Notes under the pieces: model-generated
Told to the model about the DNA's origin: nothing
Seen by the model: the letters and a program-made list of their open reading frames with translations, nothing else
Databases searched by the model: none
Position numbers and translations under genes: made by a program
Shown: one piece after another, positions 5,939 through 13,207 of the stretch
How the letters are laid out: every line of letters begins with the position of its first letter
How positions within the stretch are numbered: the first letter of the stretch is position 1
Source: a virus
Direction: 5' to 3' (one strand)
IMG/VR virus record: IMGVR_UViG_3300020452_000006
Location: 1-28,506 of that record
DNA length: 28,506 nt

Positions 5939-6303
5939 TTGAGTAGTTTTGGTTCAGGTCTGTAATGTGGCACTTGTTTAGGATTTTCTCCTTTGTCAAC
6001 TCTTGCTCTTGCATCCCATATTATATCTTGATGTTTTCGTAACCATTTCATATAAGTAGGAACTGTTAAATGTATAAAATCAGATGTCATAGGACTTCTT
6101 ACCCCTAAATGAAAGGCATTTTCAGCATCTTCAAAATAAAAATTTTTATAAATTCTTACTAAATCATTAGCTAAACTTTTAGCCATTATTGTTATTGTAT
6201 CTTCTTCTACATTGTTTTGACCTAACTCAATATAGGTTTTACTTACTAAATCTACTGACAACATTAGTAAATCTTCTTTAGACATTGTTTTAATTATTTT
6301 CAT
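5935..6303 (-). CDS. Hypothetical replication-region protein, 122 aa
   Basis: Not assigned a function. It is largely helical, with FHLGVRSPMTSDFIHLTVPT at about 84-103 and a C-terminal WLRKHQDIIWDARARV. It directly follows the DnaD-like gene with a 14-bp overlap. In many phages a helicase-loader or loader-like gene follows such an initiator, but no P-loop is present here, so I infer only a role near replication. Confidence 0.6.
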   Translation of the reverse strand: MKIIKTMSKEDLLMLSVDLVSKTYIELGQNNVEEDTITIMAKSLANDLVRIYKNFYFEDAENAFHLGVRSPMTSDFIHLTVPTYMKWLRKHQDIIWDARARVDKGENPKQVPHYRPEPKLLK

Positions 6304-6910
6304 TTTTTAATTGTTTTAATAACTTTGCTTTTACATTTATGTTTTTCTGTAAGTGTTGATGTATCTTGCTCATTGTTTGAGGTTTATTCCAAGCCTTATC
6401 GTTTTTCTTCCAACGCAATAATCTTAATTTTATTTCAAAAGTGCTTTGTTTTTGGTATCTCATTTTCTTTTTGCCCTCTGTCCAATAGTTTATAAAGTCC
6501 TCTAACATATCTTTAGGGTAATCAAAAGTCATAACTTCTGAAATAAATTTTTCTTTAGTTATATTTATATTACTTGTATTATTAATACTTGTATTATTAC
6601 CTTTCATCTTTTTAAGTATAGGGGTATCAATCTTTTTAGTGATACCTATACATCTTTTTATTATCTGCTTTTTATCATTTCTTTCTACAACTACTGTTAT
6701 AAATTCTAGCTTTTTTAAATCACTGATCCAACTACTTATAGTGTTTTTACTAACTCCATATAGCTCTGCGAAATAGTTGTTGGTTGCATAACAGTACCCA
6801 AGCTTTCCGCTTAATGCAGTTATTTCTCCATAAAGAAGTTTAGCATTAGGCTTTAAACTTGAGTACCTTACTTCAGCAGGTATTATAGCATAGTAGTTTG
6901 GTTTCTCCAT
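6290..6910 (-). CDS. Winged-helix replication initiator (DnaD-like)
   Basis: A 206-aa protein. Residues 1-85 form a helix-turn-helix domain of the phage replication type: NYYAIIPAEVRYS, KLLYGEITALSGKLGYCYAT, then YFAELYGVSKNTISSWISDL. A low-complexity Asn/Ile/Thr linker follows, and then a C-terminal helical domain with FDYPKDMLEDFINYW and KMRYQKQSTFEIKLRLLRW, typical of proteins that bind an origin inside the gene and recruit the host helicase. The ATG at 6910 overlaps the upstream stop as TAATG and is preferred over a TTG at 6937. Confidence 0.75.
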   Translation of the reverse strand: MEKPNYYAIIPAEVRYSSLKPNAKLLYGEITALSGKLGYCYATNNYFAELYGVSKNTISSWISDLKKLEFITVVVERNDKKQIIKRCIGITKKIDTPILKKMKGNNTSINNTSNINITKEKFISEVMTFDYPKDMLEDFINYWTEGKKKMRYQKQSTFEIKLRLLRWKKNDKAWNKPQTMSKIHQHLQKNINVKAKLLKQLKNENN

Positions 6911-7419
6911 TAAATAATTTCTAAGTTGTAATTGCAATCTGTCATGGCAAACTTACACTTTTCTAATTGATTGTAGAAGTCTTTATAAGAAACCTTAACA
7001 TCATATTCAACTCTGCCTGATGTAACTCTGATAATAGTTTGGTACTTATCGCTATTACTTACACCATTTTCTTTTAGATATTTTTCTAATTGTTTATTAT
7101 CTACAAAAGTTCTTTTAGTTCCCTGTATGTTAGAATAAGCATTATAAACCATATTAAATACTTCTCTATATTTAGGGAAAGACCTATAATTAGATTCGTG
7201 CATTTTCTCATAATGATAGACTAAGCTCCTGTCTCTTTTCAGCTCTTTTGCTATGACATTTTGATGTGTGTCATCTATCATTCTAGCCACAACACTAGCA
7301 ACTGATCTTGGTATCTGATATTCTTGCTTCCTGCTTTTGTAGGAAAGAGAACCCTTACGCAACCCTACTAAATTTGTAGTAAGGTCGCATAAGATTTTAA
7401 AATTAATCTCTTCTATCAT
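6910..7419 (-). CDS. DnaA domain IV-like DNA-binding protein
   Basis: A 169-aa protein whose residues 34-75 resemble the DnaA C-terminal (TrpR-like) DNA-binding domain: PRSVASVVARMIDD, then KRDRSLVYHYEKM, where RDRSLVYHY corresponds to the DnaA signature region. There is no AAA+ domain. The C-terminal 70 residues are unassigned. Probably binds a phage origin or regulatory sites and works with the DnaD-like protein encoded directly downstream (TAATG overlap). Confidence 0.65.
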   Translation of the reverse strand: MIEEINFKILCDLTTNLVGLRKGSLSYKSRKQEYQIPRSVASVVARMIDDTHQNVIAKELKRDRSLVYHYEKMHESNYRSFPKYREVFNMVYNAYSNIQGTKRTFVDNKQLEKYLKENGVSNSDKYQTIIRVTSGRVEYDVKVSYKDFYNQLEKCKFAMTDCNYNLEII

Positions 7420-7420
7420 C

Positions 7421-7732
7421 TTAGAATGGTGTATCAGATGTTACAAACTCATCATTATCAGACTGTTGAGAAAAGTGATAGCCATCTATATTATGATAGT
7501 ATTTACCTTTGTATTCTCTTGAATAGATATTGCAAAGAATAACAACTGTCATGCCTACTTGGAGCTTGTTTAAGTTTTTGATCTTATCTTCTCCAAAAGC
7601 ACTTACAGCAGTCAAGTTGTTAAACTCATCTCCTGAATCTATTACAACTGTTTGCTTTTGCCATTCCTTTCCTGTTTTACTTGTGCCTGATTCTAGGTCA
7701 AGCACCTTTACTAATTTACCTTTAATTTCCAT
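7421..7732 (-). CDS. DUF3127 OB-fold, SSB-like protein
   Basis: A 103-aa protein of the DUF3127 type: IKGKLVKVLDLESGTSKTGK, EWQKQTVVID, FGEDKIKNLNKLQVG, then SREYKGKYYHNIDGY, which reads as a five-strand OB fold. The tail is acidic and ends DTPF, like the DIPF tip that bacterial SSB uses to contact replication and repair partners. It probably coats phage single-stranded DNA. It lies upstream of the initiator-like genes and after the recombination-type gene. Confidence 0.75.
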   Translation of the reverse strand: MEIKGKLVKVLDLESGTSKTGKEWQKQTVVIDSGDEFNNLTAVSAFGEDKIKNLNKLQVGMTVVILCNIYSREYKGKYYHNIDGYHFSQQSDNDEFVTSDTPF

Positions 7733-7748
7733 TTTTATTTATAATTGA

Positions 7749-8135
7749 TTAATATTTCTTTTTAAAATCTTCGCTTTCATCTTCGCCAAATACTCCAAGC
7801 TCATAAAAGCCAGTTAGTTTTAGCACCGCCCTAGACATAGCTCTTTTCTCTGCCATCTCCATAACATACCAAGTGTTGCAATTTCCATCTTTAAACCCAC
7901 CTTTAAGAGCTGACCCAAATGTTTGTATAGATGCTTCACCTTTAATTGCATTAGCTTTTACTACACAAAAATCTCTGTCACAATTAATTACTTCATAATC
8001 AATAGTAATATTCTCTATTGCCTGAATCTTGTCAATTCCTGATCTTGTGATGATTACATAATGCTGATGCTTAAAAACATCTTCTTTATCCAATCCGTAA
8101 TGTAAATACTTTTCTTTTATTTTCTCTGTTCTCAT
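7749..8135 (-). CDS. Probable ssDNA annealing or recombination protein
   Basis: A 128-aa protein. The C-terminal segment NTWYVMEMAEKRAMSRAVLK followed by LTGFYELGVFGEDE resembles the conserved end of phage ERF/Rad52-type annealing proteins, where a helix with EKRAxSRAVL is typical. The N-terminal half (KEDVFKHQHYVIITRSGIDK) would give the beta-rich core. It is shorter than classical ERF. The neighbouring SSB-like gene fits a recombination pair. The ATG overlaps the upstream stop as ATGA. Confidence 0.45.
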   Translation of the reverse strand: MRTEKIKEKYLHYGLDKEDVFKHQHYVIITRSGIDKIQAIENITIDYEVINCDRDFCVVKANAIKGEASIQTFGSALKGGFKDGNCNTWYVMEMAEKRAMSRAVLKLTGFYELGVFGEDESEDFKKKY

Positions 8136-8503
8136 ATCGTTGTTATTAATGCTTTGTTATTATTTAGTTTATTATATTCCTTTTTATATACTGCTAAATT
8201 TTTACTTACAGTATCGTTATACTCTTTTAGTGTTGGTTTATCTTTTCTAGTTTCACTAAAGACTATCTCTTCCCAATAGCTTCCTTTCTTTTCTGTTTCG
8301 TAAGAAAAAGTTTCATCCAGATTAAGACCAGTCATTTCAATATAGGTATCAAGAGCTTCATCTATTTGTTCTTTAGTGCCAAATATTCTTATACTAGGCT
8401 CTACTCTTTTCAAGTCTTTAAACCAACCCTCTGGTGATAGCTTAGATATTGCTGTATATACTCCATTGTTATAGAAGTAAAAGTCTTGTGCTAGTAGTTC
8501 CAT
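8132..8503 (-). CDS. Hypothetical early protein, 123 aa
   Basis: Not recognised. The protein is charged and soluble, with an aromatic N-terminus (LLAQDFYFYNNGVYTAISKL) and a lysine- and asparagine-rich C-terminus. There are no metal or nucleotide motifs. It is the second gene behind the early promoter, overlapping both neighbours (13 bp upstream, ATGA downstream), which supports translation. Confidence 0.6.
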   Translation of the reverse strand: MELLAQDFYFYNNGVYTAISKLSPEGWFKDLKRVEPSIRIFGTKEQIDEALDTYIEMTGLNLDETFSYETEKKGSYWEEIVFSETRKDKPTLKEYNDTVSKNLAVYKKEYNKLNNNKALITTI

Positions 8504-8745
8504 TGTGTATTGTCTTTAAAGTTATAGTATTCGGTTTTAAGTTTAACAAATAAGTCTATTACTTGTTCATCTAATGATCTTTCCAATAAGAATCTTTTGT
8601 GTTCTAGCTCTATGCTTTTTACTAATATAAATAAGCCATCAGTAATTTTATTAAGCCATAATGGATTTTCTTCTATTACATCTAATATAGATACAATAGC
8701 TTCTTCTTTGTTTGTTGCTTCTAACATTTTAAAATTTGAGTACAT
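8491..8745 (-). CDS. First gene of the early operon, unknown function, 84 aa
   Basis: Not recognised. It is a small acidic, helical protein (EEAIVSILDVIEENPLWLNK, then LVKSIELEHKRFLLE). I chose the ATG at 8745, which follows an A-rich leader of the Bacteroidota kind. A TTG at 8775 would add ten residues, and a further ATG lies at 8727. The promoter at 8824-8853 puts the transcript start some 70 bases upstream. Confidence 0.6.
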   Translation of the reverse strand: MYSNFKMLEATNKEEAIVSILDVIEENPLWLNKITDGLFILVKSIELEHKRFLLERSLDEQVIDLFVKLKTEYYNFKDNTQWNY

Positions 8746-8805
8746 CTGTTTTTGGGTTTGATTAATATGATGCAATAATACAAACTATTTTTGAATTAAC
8801 TGACA

Positions 8806-8838
8806 TATCAACAACTTTATTTACAAAGTTATCAACAA
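8806..8838. promoter_or_regulatory. Possible operator: direct and inverted repeats over the early promoter
   Basis: TATCAACAA occurs at 8806-8814 and again at 8830-8838, 24 bp apart. Between them AACTTT (8813-8818) and AAAGTT (8825-8830) form an inverted repeat around six bases. The set overlaps the -7 box and likely start of the early promoter, a position suited to a repressor or initiator binding site. No regulator has been matched to it. Confidence 0.35.
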
Positions 8839-8853
8839 TTAAGGTGTTAGCAA
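8824..8853 (-). promoter_or_regulatory. Early promoter of Bacteroidota type
   Basis: On the minus strand a TTG at 8853-8851 is followed after 19 bases by TAACTTTG at 8831-8824. This matches the -33 (TTTG/TTG) and -7 (TAnnTTTG) boxes of the main Bacteroidota sigma factor with the accepted spacing. It is well placed to drive the leftward early operon starting at 8745. The rest of the 8776-8935 gap is AT-rich, with weak hairpins and no gene. Confidence 0.65.
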
Positions 8854-8935
8854 GAAAATTAAAGAGAAATAAGTAAAACTATTACTATAATTAATAAGTA
8901 GAGTAAAGTTAGCTTTGTAGAGTCTTTTAGCTGCA

Positions 8936-9661
8936 TTATAAGGGCATTAAAAGATTTATTGGTAGTGTACCATTGTTTAGCACTACGGAGCAGCCTATGG
9001 CTTGTTTTTTAAAGTTCTTAGCGTAAGCAGCAGCATAAGTAGTACAATCTACACCGCAACCTACTTGCATTGCATAGATTTTATACTTTTTGCCTACAAA
9101 CCACTTACAGTATGCTTCTGTGTGAGTATGTCCGCAAACGCTAGACATTAGGTTGTTCTTTGCTTTTGTTTGTGCCTGACCTCCCTCTCCATGTTCGTAA
9201 AGGACATCATCATATACTACTGACTCTACCCAGTTCCAGTTAGGAGTGCCTAAGACTTCATTGTAAGATCTTATCCATGCCTTTGGAATGCCGCCAGTAA
9301 AAGCTTTCCTAGAAGCTAAGCGGTCATGATTACCAATGCAAACATCTGCAACAGGGAAAGCTTCATACCATTTAGCAACTTTTTCTATTGTGGTTTCTAG
9401 TTCTAAACCTGCTGACATTCCATCAGGATCAGGTTCGTGGTAACTAAAAGCGTGGTTATCTAAGATGTCGCCTATAAAGATGACTTGATTGCAATTGTAA
9501 GTTTCGTATTGTTCTATACAAAAATCTAAATACCCTTCTAGGCAAAAGGGTTCATGCAAGTCGCCAACAACTAGGATATTCCTAGTGTCAGCTTCTCGCA
9601 TCTTTTTTAGTGCCGCTACCTCATGCGGCTTTAATCTAAATCTATTTGTTTGACTTTCCAA
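8936..9661 (-). CDS. Calcineurin-like metallophosphoesterase
   Basis: A 241-aa protein with the complete two-metal phosphoesterase motif set: GDLH (33-36), GDILD (64-68), GNHD (110-113) and GHTH (177-180), plus YEHGEGG (155-161). The substrate is unknown; family members hydrolyse phosphomonoesters, phosphodiesters or nucleotides. It is encoded at the end of the late unit, next to the lysis genes, and its start overlaps the holin-like gene by 20 bp. The start taken is a TTG at 9661, because residues 7-21 (RFRLKPHEVAALKKM) look like a real domain. The first ATG at 9601 would remove them but keep all motifs. Confidence 0.88.
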   Translation of the reverse strand: MESQTNRFRLKPHEVAALKKMREADTRNILVVGDLHEPFCLEGYLDFCIEQYETYNCNQVIFIGDILDNHAFSYHEPDPDGMSAGLELETTIEKVAKWYEAFPVADVCIGNHDRLASRKAFTGGIPKAWIRSYNEVLGTPNWNWVESVVYDDVLYEHGEGGQAQTKAKNNLMSSVCGHTHTEAYCKWFVGKKYKIYAMQVGCGVDCTTYAAAYAKNFKKQAIGCSVVLNNGTLPINLLMPL

Positions 9662-9830
9662 AATCAGCTAATGATTGTCCACCTAACATAGCGATTAAAC
9701 TCCACCAGATTTTAGATACTGCATCTTCATCAACTCCAAGCCAAGTAGCTATCATTGGAACTAAAATTGAGCTAATACCTAACCATACTTTTTTTGAAGA
9801 AAGTAATTGTGTTACAATGTAATTTTTCAT
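9642..9830 (-). CDS. Holin-like small membrane protein
   Basis: A 62-aa protein with a hydrophobic segment at about 14-32 (KVWLGISSILVPMIATWLGV) and a second at about 42-51 (WWSLIAMLGG). They are joined by a short acidic turn, and the C-terminus is GQSLADFGKSNK. Size, two helices and position after the DUF5675 gene suit a holin or a related membrane protein. Flavobacterial phages often carry such a protein ending in ADFGK. Topology is not proven. Confidence 0.6.
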   Translation of the reverse strand: MKNYIVTQLLSSKKVWLGISSILVPMIATWLGVDEDAVSKIWWSLIAMLGGQSLADFGKSNK

Positions 9831-9831
9831 T

Positions 9832-10314
9832 TTATTTATTTTTGATTATTAAATTAATATTTTCTCCTCCCAAATATATTATTTCTTGCATAAGCAAATC
9901 CATTGCTAAAGTTGAATTATGAACAATATCTTGTTGGCTTCCCCTCCCTACTAGGATGCAACCCCTTGTATCTTTAGCTGTATTACCCCTATGAAATAAT
10001 ATGTGAGACCTGTCTTTTACATCTTTAACTAATAAATGTAAATAATCTCTTGTTGCTGATTCTCTTGCGACTCTTAATCTTACTTTGTATTCTCCTACTG
10101 GAATGCAAGATATACTTCTTTGATTATCTCTATATGGTAGTTCTAATGTATCGCAGAATCTTTCTCCATTTACAAACAGCTCTCCTATTGTACTTTCATC
10201 ACTAAAAGTATCTCTGAGGATTAATAGGTTTATGTTGGAGGGTTTAGAGATAGTAGGCTTTATAGATTTTACATCCTTTAACTTCTTTAAGAAATTCTTT
10301 ACGCATTTTAACAT
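9832..10314 (-). CDS. DUF5675 protein, candidate cell-wall enzyme
   Basis: A 160-aa protein (from the ATG at 10314; a GTG at 10317 is also possible). After a basic 30-residue lead come LILRDTFSDESTIGELFVNG, CDTLELPYRDN, SCIPVGEY, ILFHRGN and RGCILVG, the DUF5675 pattern. The HRGN to RGC pair recalls the His/Cys site of L,D-transpeptidases, so a role in peptidoglycan cleavage or remodelling is plausible. It lies between two small membrane-protein genes, and I see no other endolysin candidate in the genome. Confidence 0.65.
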   Translation of the reverse strand: MLKCVKNFLKKLKDVKSIKPTISKPSNINLLILRDTFSDESTIGELFVNGERFCDTLELPYRDNQRSISCIPVGEYKVRLRVARESATRDYLHLLVKDVKDRSHILFHRGNTAKDTRGCILVGRGSQQDIVHNSTLAMDLLMQEIIYLGGENINLIIKNK

Positions 10315-10375
10315 CACTTTCTTTTGCTTTGTTATACTTAGGGTTGTTACTGTTTAGTTTGCGTTTCTTTGGCAT
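10244..10375 (-). CDS. Possible small basic protein, 43 aa
   Basis: An ORF starting MPKKRKLNSNNPKYNKAKES, very rich in lysine, coupled to the preceding membrane ORF by TAATG (10377-10373). Its last 71 bases overlap the start of the DUF5675 gene in another frame. It could be a real small protein or only a coupling frame. No family is recognised. Confidence 0.35.
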   Translation of the reverse strand: MPKKRKLNSNNPKYNKAKESDVKMRKEFLKEVKGCKIYKAYYL

Positions 10376-10545
10376 TACCTTTGTTTTTTATGATACCACC
10401 ACTTGTCAATAGTATAGACTATTGAAATAACTAATAGTAATATTTTTAGAGCTAGTTCTAAATTAGTGAAGGTTGTTACGCTTAGGATCACACTGTTTAC
10501 TCCTAACACTTCCCCTACCTCTTTTGTTATCTCCTTTAATGGCAT
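10375..10545 (-). CDS. Small single-helix membrane protein, second holin candidate
   Basis: A 56-aa protein with an amphipathic N-terminus (MPLKEITKEVGEVLGVN), one hydrophobic segment (ALKILLLVISIVYTI) and a basic end (WWYHKKQR). This is the layout of small phage holins or antiholins. The ATG at 10545 follows an AT-rich stretch, and its stop overlaps the next ATG as TAATG. With the 62-aa protein at 9642-9830 the phage would have two candidate lysis membrane proteins. Confidence 0.55.
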   Translation of the reverse strand: MPLKEITKEVGEVLGVNSVILSVTTFTNLELALKILLLVISIVYTIDKWWYHKKQR

Positions 10546-10606
10546 CTTGTAAATATGTTTTAAGTTTGTTTATGTTTTTTATTTTTGGCTTATAATGTTT
10601 CTTCAT
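10463..10606 (-). CDS. Possible small basic protein, 47 aa
   Basis: An ORF starting MKKHYKPKIKNINKLKTYLQ, strongly basic, with RGRGSVRSK near the middle. It is coupled to the connector gene by TAATG (10608-10604) and overlaps the next ORF by 83 bp in another frame. The overlap is long, so one of the two may not be translated; the membrane ORF is the better candidate. No family is recognised. Confidence 0.35.
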   Translation of the reverse strand: MKKHYKPKIKNINKLKTYLQDAIKGDNKRGRGSVRSKQCDPKRNNLH

Positions 10607-11181
10607 TAAGTTAAATCAGGTGTTAAAAAATTTCTTAAAGTTAATTTAGTTCCTTGTTGCATTGGTCTTTCAAGATTCATACCATTGTAATAGGCATTAG
10701 AATCAGGATTGACATCAGCACCTGAATTAGTTGAATACTCAGGAAAGCTAGATGTATTGTTTCTAACATAGTCTATCATTCTTTCTGTGTAATACTCAGC
10801 GGTATTTCTAACCTCTTCTCTTAAATGCTGAGCTTCTTCTGTGCTAAGGGCGTTTCCTGTTTCAGAGGTCTTAGAATAAATATTCCCATTTTCTATTTTA
10901 AACCTTAAAAAAGGGACTGCATGATAAAATGCCCAGTTTGGTAGCATATCTCCAATATAATCATCTACCAAAGTTTTGTATGCTTCATTACCAACATTGC
11001 CTATTGTGCCTGCTGTAATTAAGTCTTTTAATTTTTGTGTAAGATCAGTTCCTAGTTTAGTTTCAACATATAGCTTCTGTGCCTGTCTTACATAAGGCAA
11101 GAGTAAATTTACATCAACATTCAAATTGATTGCTGTTGAATCTTTTAACTTCTGTTCTGATATAAAAAGTACATAGCTCAT
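10606..11181 (-). CDS. Head-tail connector protein (DUF6712-like)
   Basis: A 191-aa helical protein: LLPYVRQAQKLYVETKLGTD, LVDDYIGDMLPNWAFYHAVP, then a C-terminal helix EYYTERMIDYVRNNTSSFPE. This pattern matches the adaptor proteins of Bacteroidota phages that sit under the portal. It lies directly after the portal gene (2-nt gap), the expected neighbour. The tail end (GTKLTLRNFLTPDLT) is free of motifs. Confidence 0.65.
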   Translation of the reverse strand: MSYVLFISEQKLKDSTAINLNVDVNLLLPYVRQAQKLYVETKLGTDLTQKLKDLITAGTIGNVGNEAYKTLVDDYIGDMLPNWAFYHAVPFLRFKIENGNIYSKTSETGNALSTEEAQHLREEVRNTAEYYTERMIDYVRNNTSSFPEYSTNSGADVNPDSNAYYNGMNLERPMQQGTKLTLRNFLTPDLT

Positions 11182-11183
11182 AG

Positions 11184-13205
11184 TTATCTTGGTGTTAAAA
11201 ATCCTTTATTCTTCATTCTTTTTGGTGGCTTTGCTACTAATGGGCTATTCTTTTCAGGTCTAAATCCTTCTGAAACCGCTTTAGTATATCCAATTAAATC
11301 AGCATCCTCTATCTTAGTTGTTCTTGATTCTCCTATTGTAGTCTTGTAAATTTGTCTAAGCCAAAAATGCTGACAATTGCCACCTCCTTTGTACTTTAGG
11401 ACATCATATTTTAAAGCACCTTTAGGCCCCCAACCTATATTTCTTTTTTGGTTTTTAGAATAGTAATAATCATTAACAACTTTGTCTGACATACTTACAA
11501 TATCTTCTTTTCTGTAAAGTTTCTTCGCACCCATCATTTGTCTGCAAAATGGTCTTTTCTCTCCTGTTTTATTTACTAAGAAGTTGTCTTGAGCATAGAC
11601 ATATCTTACTCTAAAATAGTCGTAAGTCTTTTTAGATACGCCATCTTGCTCAGACTTTTTGCTTGGCTTAGGACTTCCTGTTGAAGCAAACTCAACCCTC
11701 TCACTAGCAACATCATTTAGAACTTCTTCAAAATTAAAGTCAGCGTGTTCATCTACAACTTTTTCTTCATCTACAAGCTCCCATCCTTCAGGCATATCTT
11801 CTCCATACTCATCAATAAATTTAGCTAGTTCTGTTGCTGAAGAATGGTCTTTACAAGCCATATAAGCCGTTTTGCCCTCGTATTCGTGTTCGTGATACCC
11901 TTCGCACCCTAAAGTCTTAGCATGAGCTTCAGCTTCTTCTATTGTGTCAAATACTGGCTTCCCATCTATATTGCCTACTTTACTAAAATCTTCTCTAATT
12001 TCTACATCTAAAGGCTCAAGCCCTAATTCATCTCTTATTTCTTCTTCAGTCATTACTCCTTTCAAGTCCTCAGAAGTAAACTCTAAAGTAATTGGTTTAA
12101 GCTGAACAAAGTTTACAGGCATATCCATATCATTAACTTGGAAGATTTTTCTAAGCTGTTTTACTATATGATCTTGAAATGGCTTTACAACTGTATTTAA
12201 ATAAAAGTTCGCTGCTGAGTTAAGTTCATCTACATTAGAACCAAGTCCTGTGTCGTTCTTAATACCCATTAGCATAGGAGATGTAACTCTATGCCCTGAA
12301 AGTATGTTAGAAGTGAGGAGTTCTTGTAAGGCAATATATTGCTTATCAAGATCAGCAGGACTTATTGGAGTTACTTCAGGAGTTCTAGTCTTGTCATCTG
12401 AAAAAGTCAATACAAACTTTCCTGCATTATTTTGTCCTGTGAATTTTTCCGTTATGCTTTGTTCTATCTGAAATCTCTCCTCTTGCGTTGGTATGCCATT
12501 AGAAAAATTAATCATAAAACTACCTGAGAATCCTGAGCTGATATTATTTAAATGATACTCTGAGATACGACCATCTATAAGACTCCAATTTGAGCAAGAA
12601 ACCCAATCAGGTGTATAGTAAGAGTTCATATTAGGACTGTAAAGACCTGAATACATTATCTGATTTGCACAAGTTCTGTCATTAGTATTGAAAGCAGGAA
12701 CATAGTAAGGTTTATTCTGTCTAGTGTTACTCCAGTCTGCTGAGATGTAATATCCTTTAGTCTTGCCAAATTCATCAGGTCTGGCACACCTAACCTTAGA
12801 AACATCAACATGGTATATCTCTGCAATTTGTGTTCTGTCTTTAGACCAAACAATGTTAAGAGCAAAAGCACCTTGAAGCTTAAAGTCAAAAGCTAACTTC
12901 TTTATAACCTCATGTAGGCTTTCATTACCATTAGCTCTATTCATAAAGTTCTGAAGTTTTATTCTTGCTTCTTCATTTCTATCTTCTTCATTTTCTATTA
13001 TAAGATTCTCCCCTGCAATCATTTCAGCAGTCGCATTTACGATAGCAGCTGTTATTGAGCTTGAATAATATAAATCAATAATAAATTGTGGATATAGGTT
13101 ACGCCAATCCTCAGTACCAAACTCAATCCAATCTTTACCTCTCACTTCAGTTACTGTTGGAGATGTACTTGTTTCTAAATTAATATTAATGATGTTATCT
13201 TTCAT
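11184..13205 (-). CDS. Portal protein with C-terminal extension
   Basis: A 673-aa protein. Residues 1-400 have portal features: an N-terminal helical region, SSSITAAIVNATAEMIAGEN, FDFKLQGAFALNIVW, and a long wing and stem region ending near MTEEEIRDELGLEPL. The portal is the dodecameric gate for DNA at one capsid vertex. Residues 410-470 carry a small domain with CEGYHEHEYEGKTAYMACKD. Residues 535-635 form another domain (RPFCRQMMGAKKLYRKEDI, GGGNCQHFWLRQIYK) of the kind found in head morphogenesis proteins of flavobacterial phages. A single gene thus seems to join portal and minor-head functions. Its position late in the unit, after capsid and spike, is unusual. Confidence 0.8.
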   Translation of the reverse strand: MKDNIININLETSTSPTVTEVRGKDWIEFGTEDWRNLYPQFIIDLYYSSSITAAIVNATAEMIAGENLIIENEEDRNEEARIKLQNFMNRANGNESLHEVIKKLAFDFKLQGAFALNIVWSKDRTQIAEIYHVDVSKVRCARPDEFGKTKGYYISADWSNTRQNKPYYVPAFNTNDRTCANQIMYSGLYSPNMNSYYTPDWVSCSNWSLIDGRISEYHLNNISSGFSGSFMINFSNGIPTQEERFQIEQSITEKFTGQNNAGKFVLTFSDDKTRTPEVTPISPADLDKQYIALQELLTSNILSGHRVTSPMLMGIKNDTGLGSNVDELNSAANFYLNTVVKPFQDHIVKQLRKIFQVNDMDMPVNFVQLKPITLEFTSEDLKGVMTEEEIRDELGLEPLDVEIREDFSKVGNIDGKPVFDTIEEAEAHAKTLGCEGYHEHEYEGKTAYMACKDHSSATELAKFIDEYGEDMPEGWELVDEEKVVDEHADFNFEEVLNDVASERVEFASTGSPKPSKKSEQDGVSKKTYDYFRVRYVYAQDNFLVNKTGEKRPFCRQMMGAKKLYRKEDIVSMSDKVVNDYYYSKNQKRNIGWGPKGALKYDVLKYKGGGNCQHFWLRQIYKTTIGESRTTKIEDADLIGYTKAVSEGFRPEKNSPLVAKPPKRMKNKGFLTPR

Positions 13206-13207
13206 AA

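Noticed and set aside
5883-6014. N-terminal extension of the 102-aa early protein to 5930 or 6014
   Set aside because: The extension overlaps the preceding gene and the ATGA-coupled 19-codon ORF, and its Asn-rich composition is unlike the rest of the protein. The ATG at 5882 fits the coupling.
8880-8935. Weak hairpin (AGTAA/TTACT) downstream of the metallophosphoesterase as a terminator
   Set aside because: The stem is only about 5 bp and AT-only apart from one pair, and a clear T-run does not directly follow. A terminator is expected here but this one is not convincing.
10400-10440. Inverted repeat CAATAGT...ACTATTG near 10417-10433 as an operator
   Set aside because: It lies in the coding sequence of the 56-aa membrane protein, is AT-rich and short, and is not near a start or promoter.
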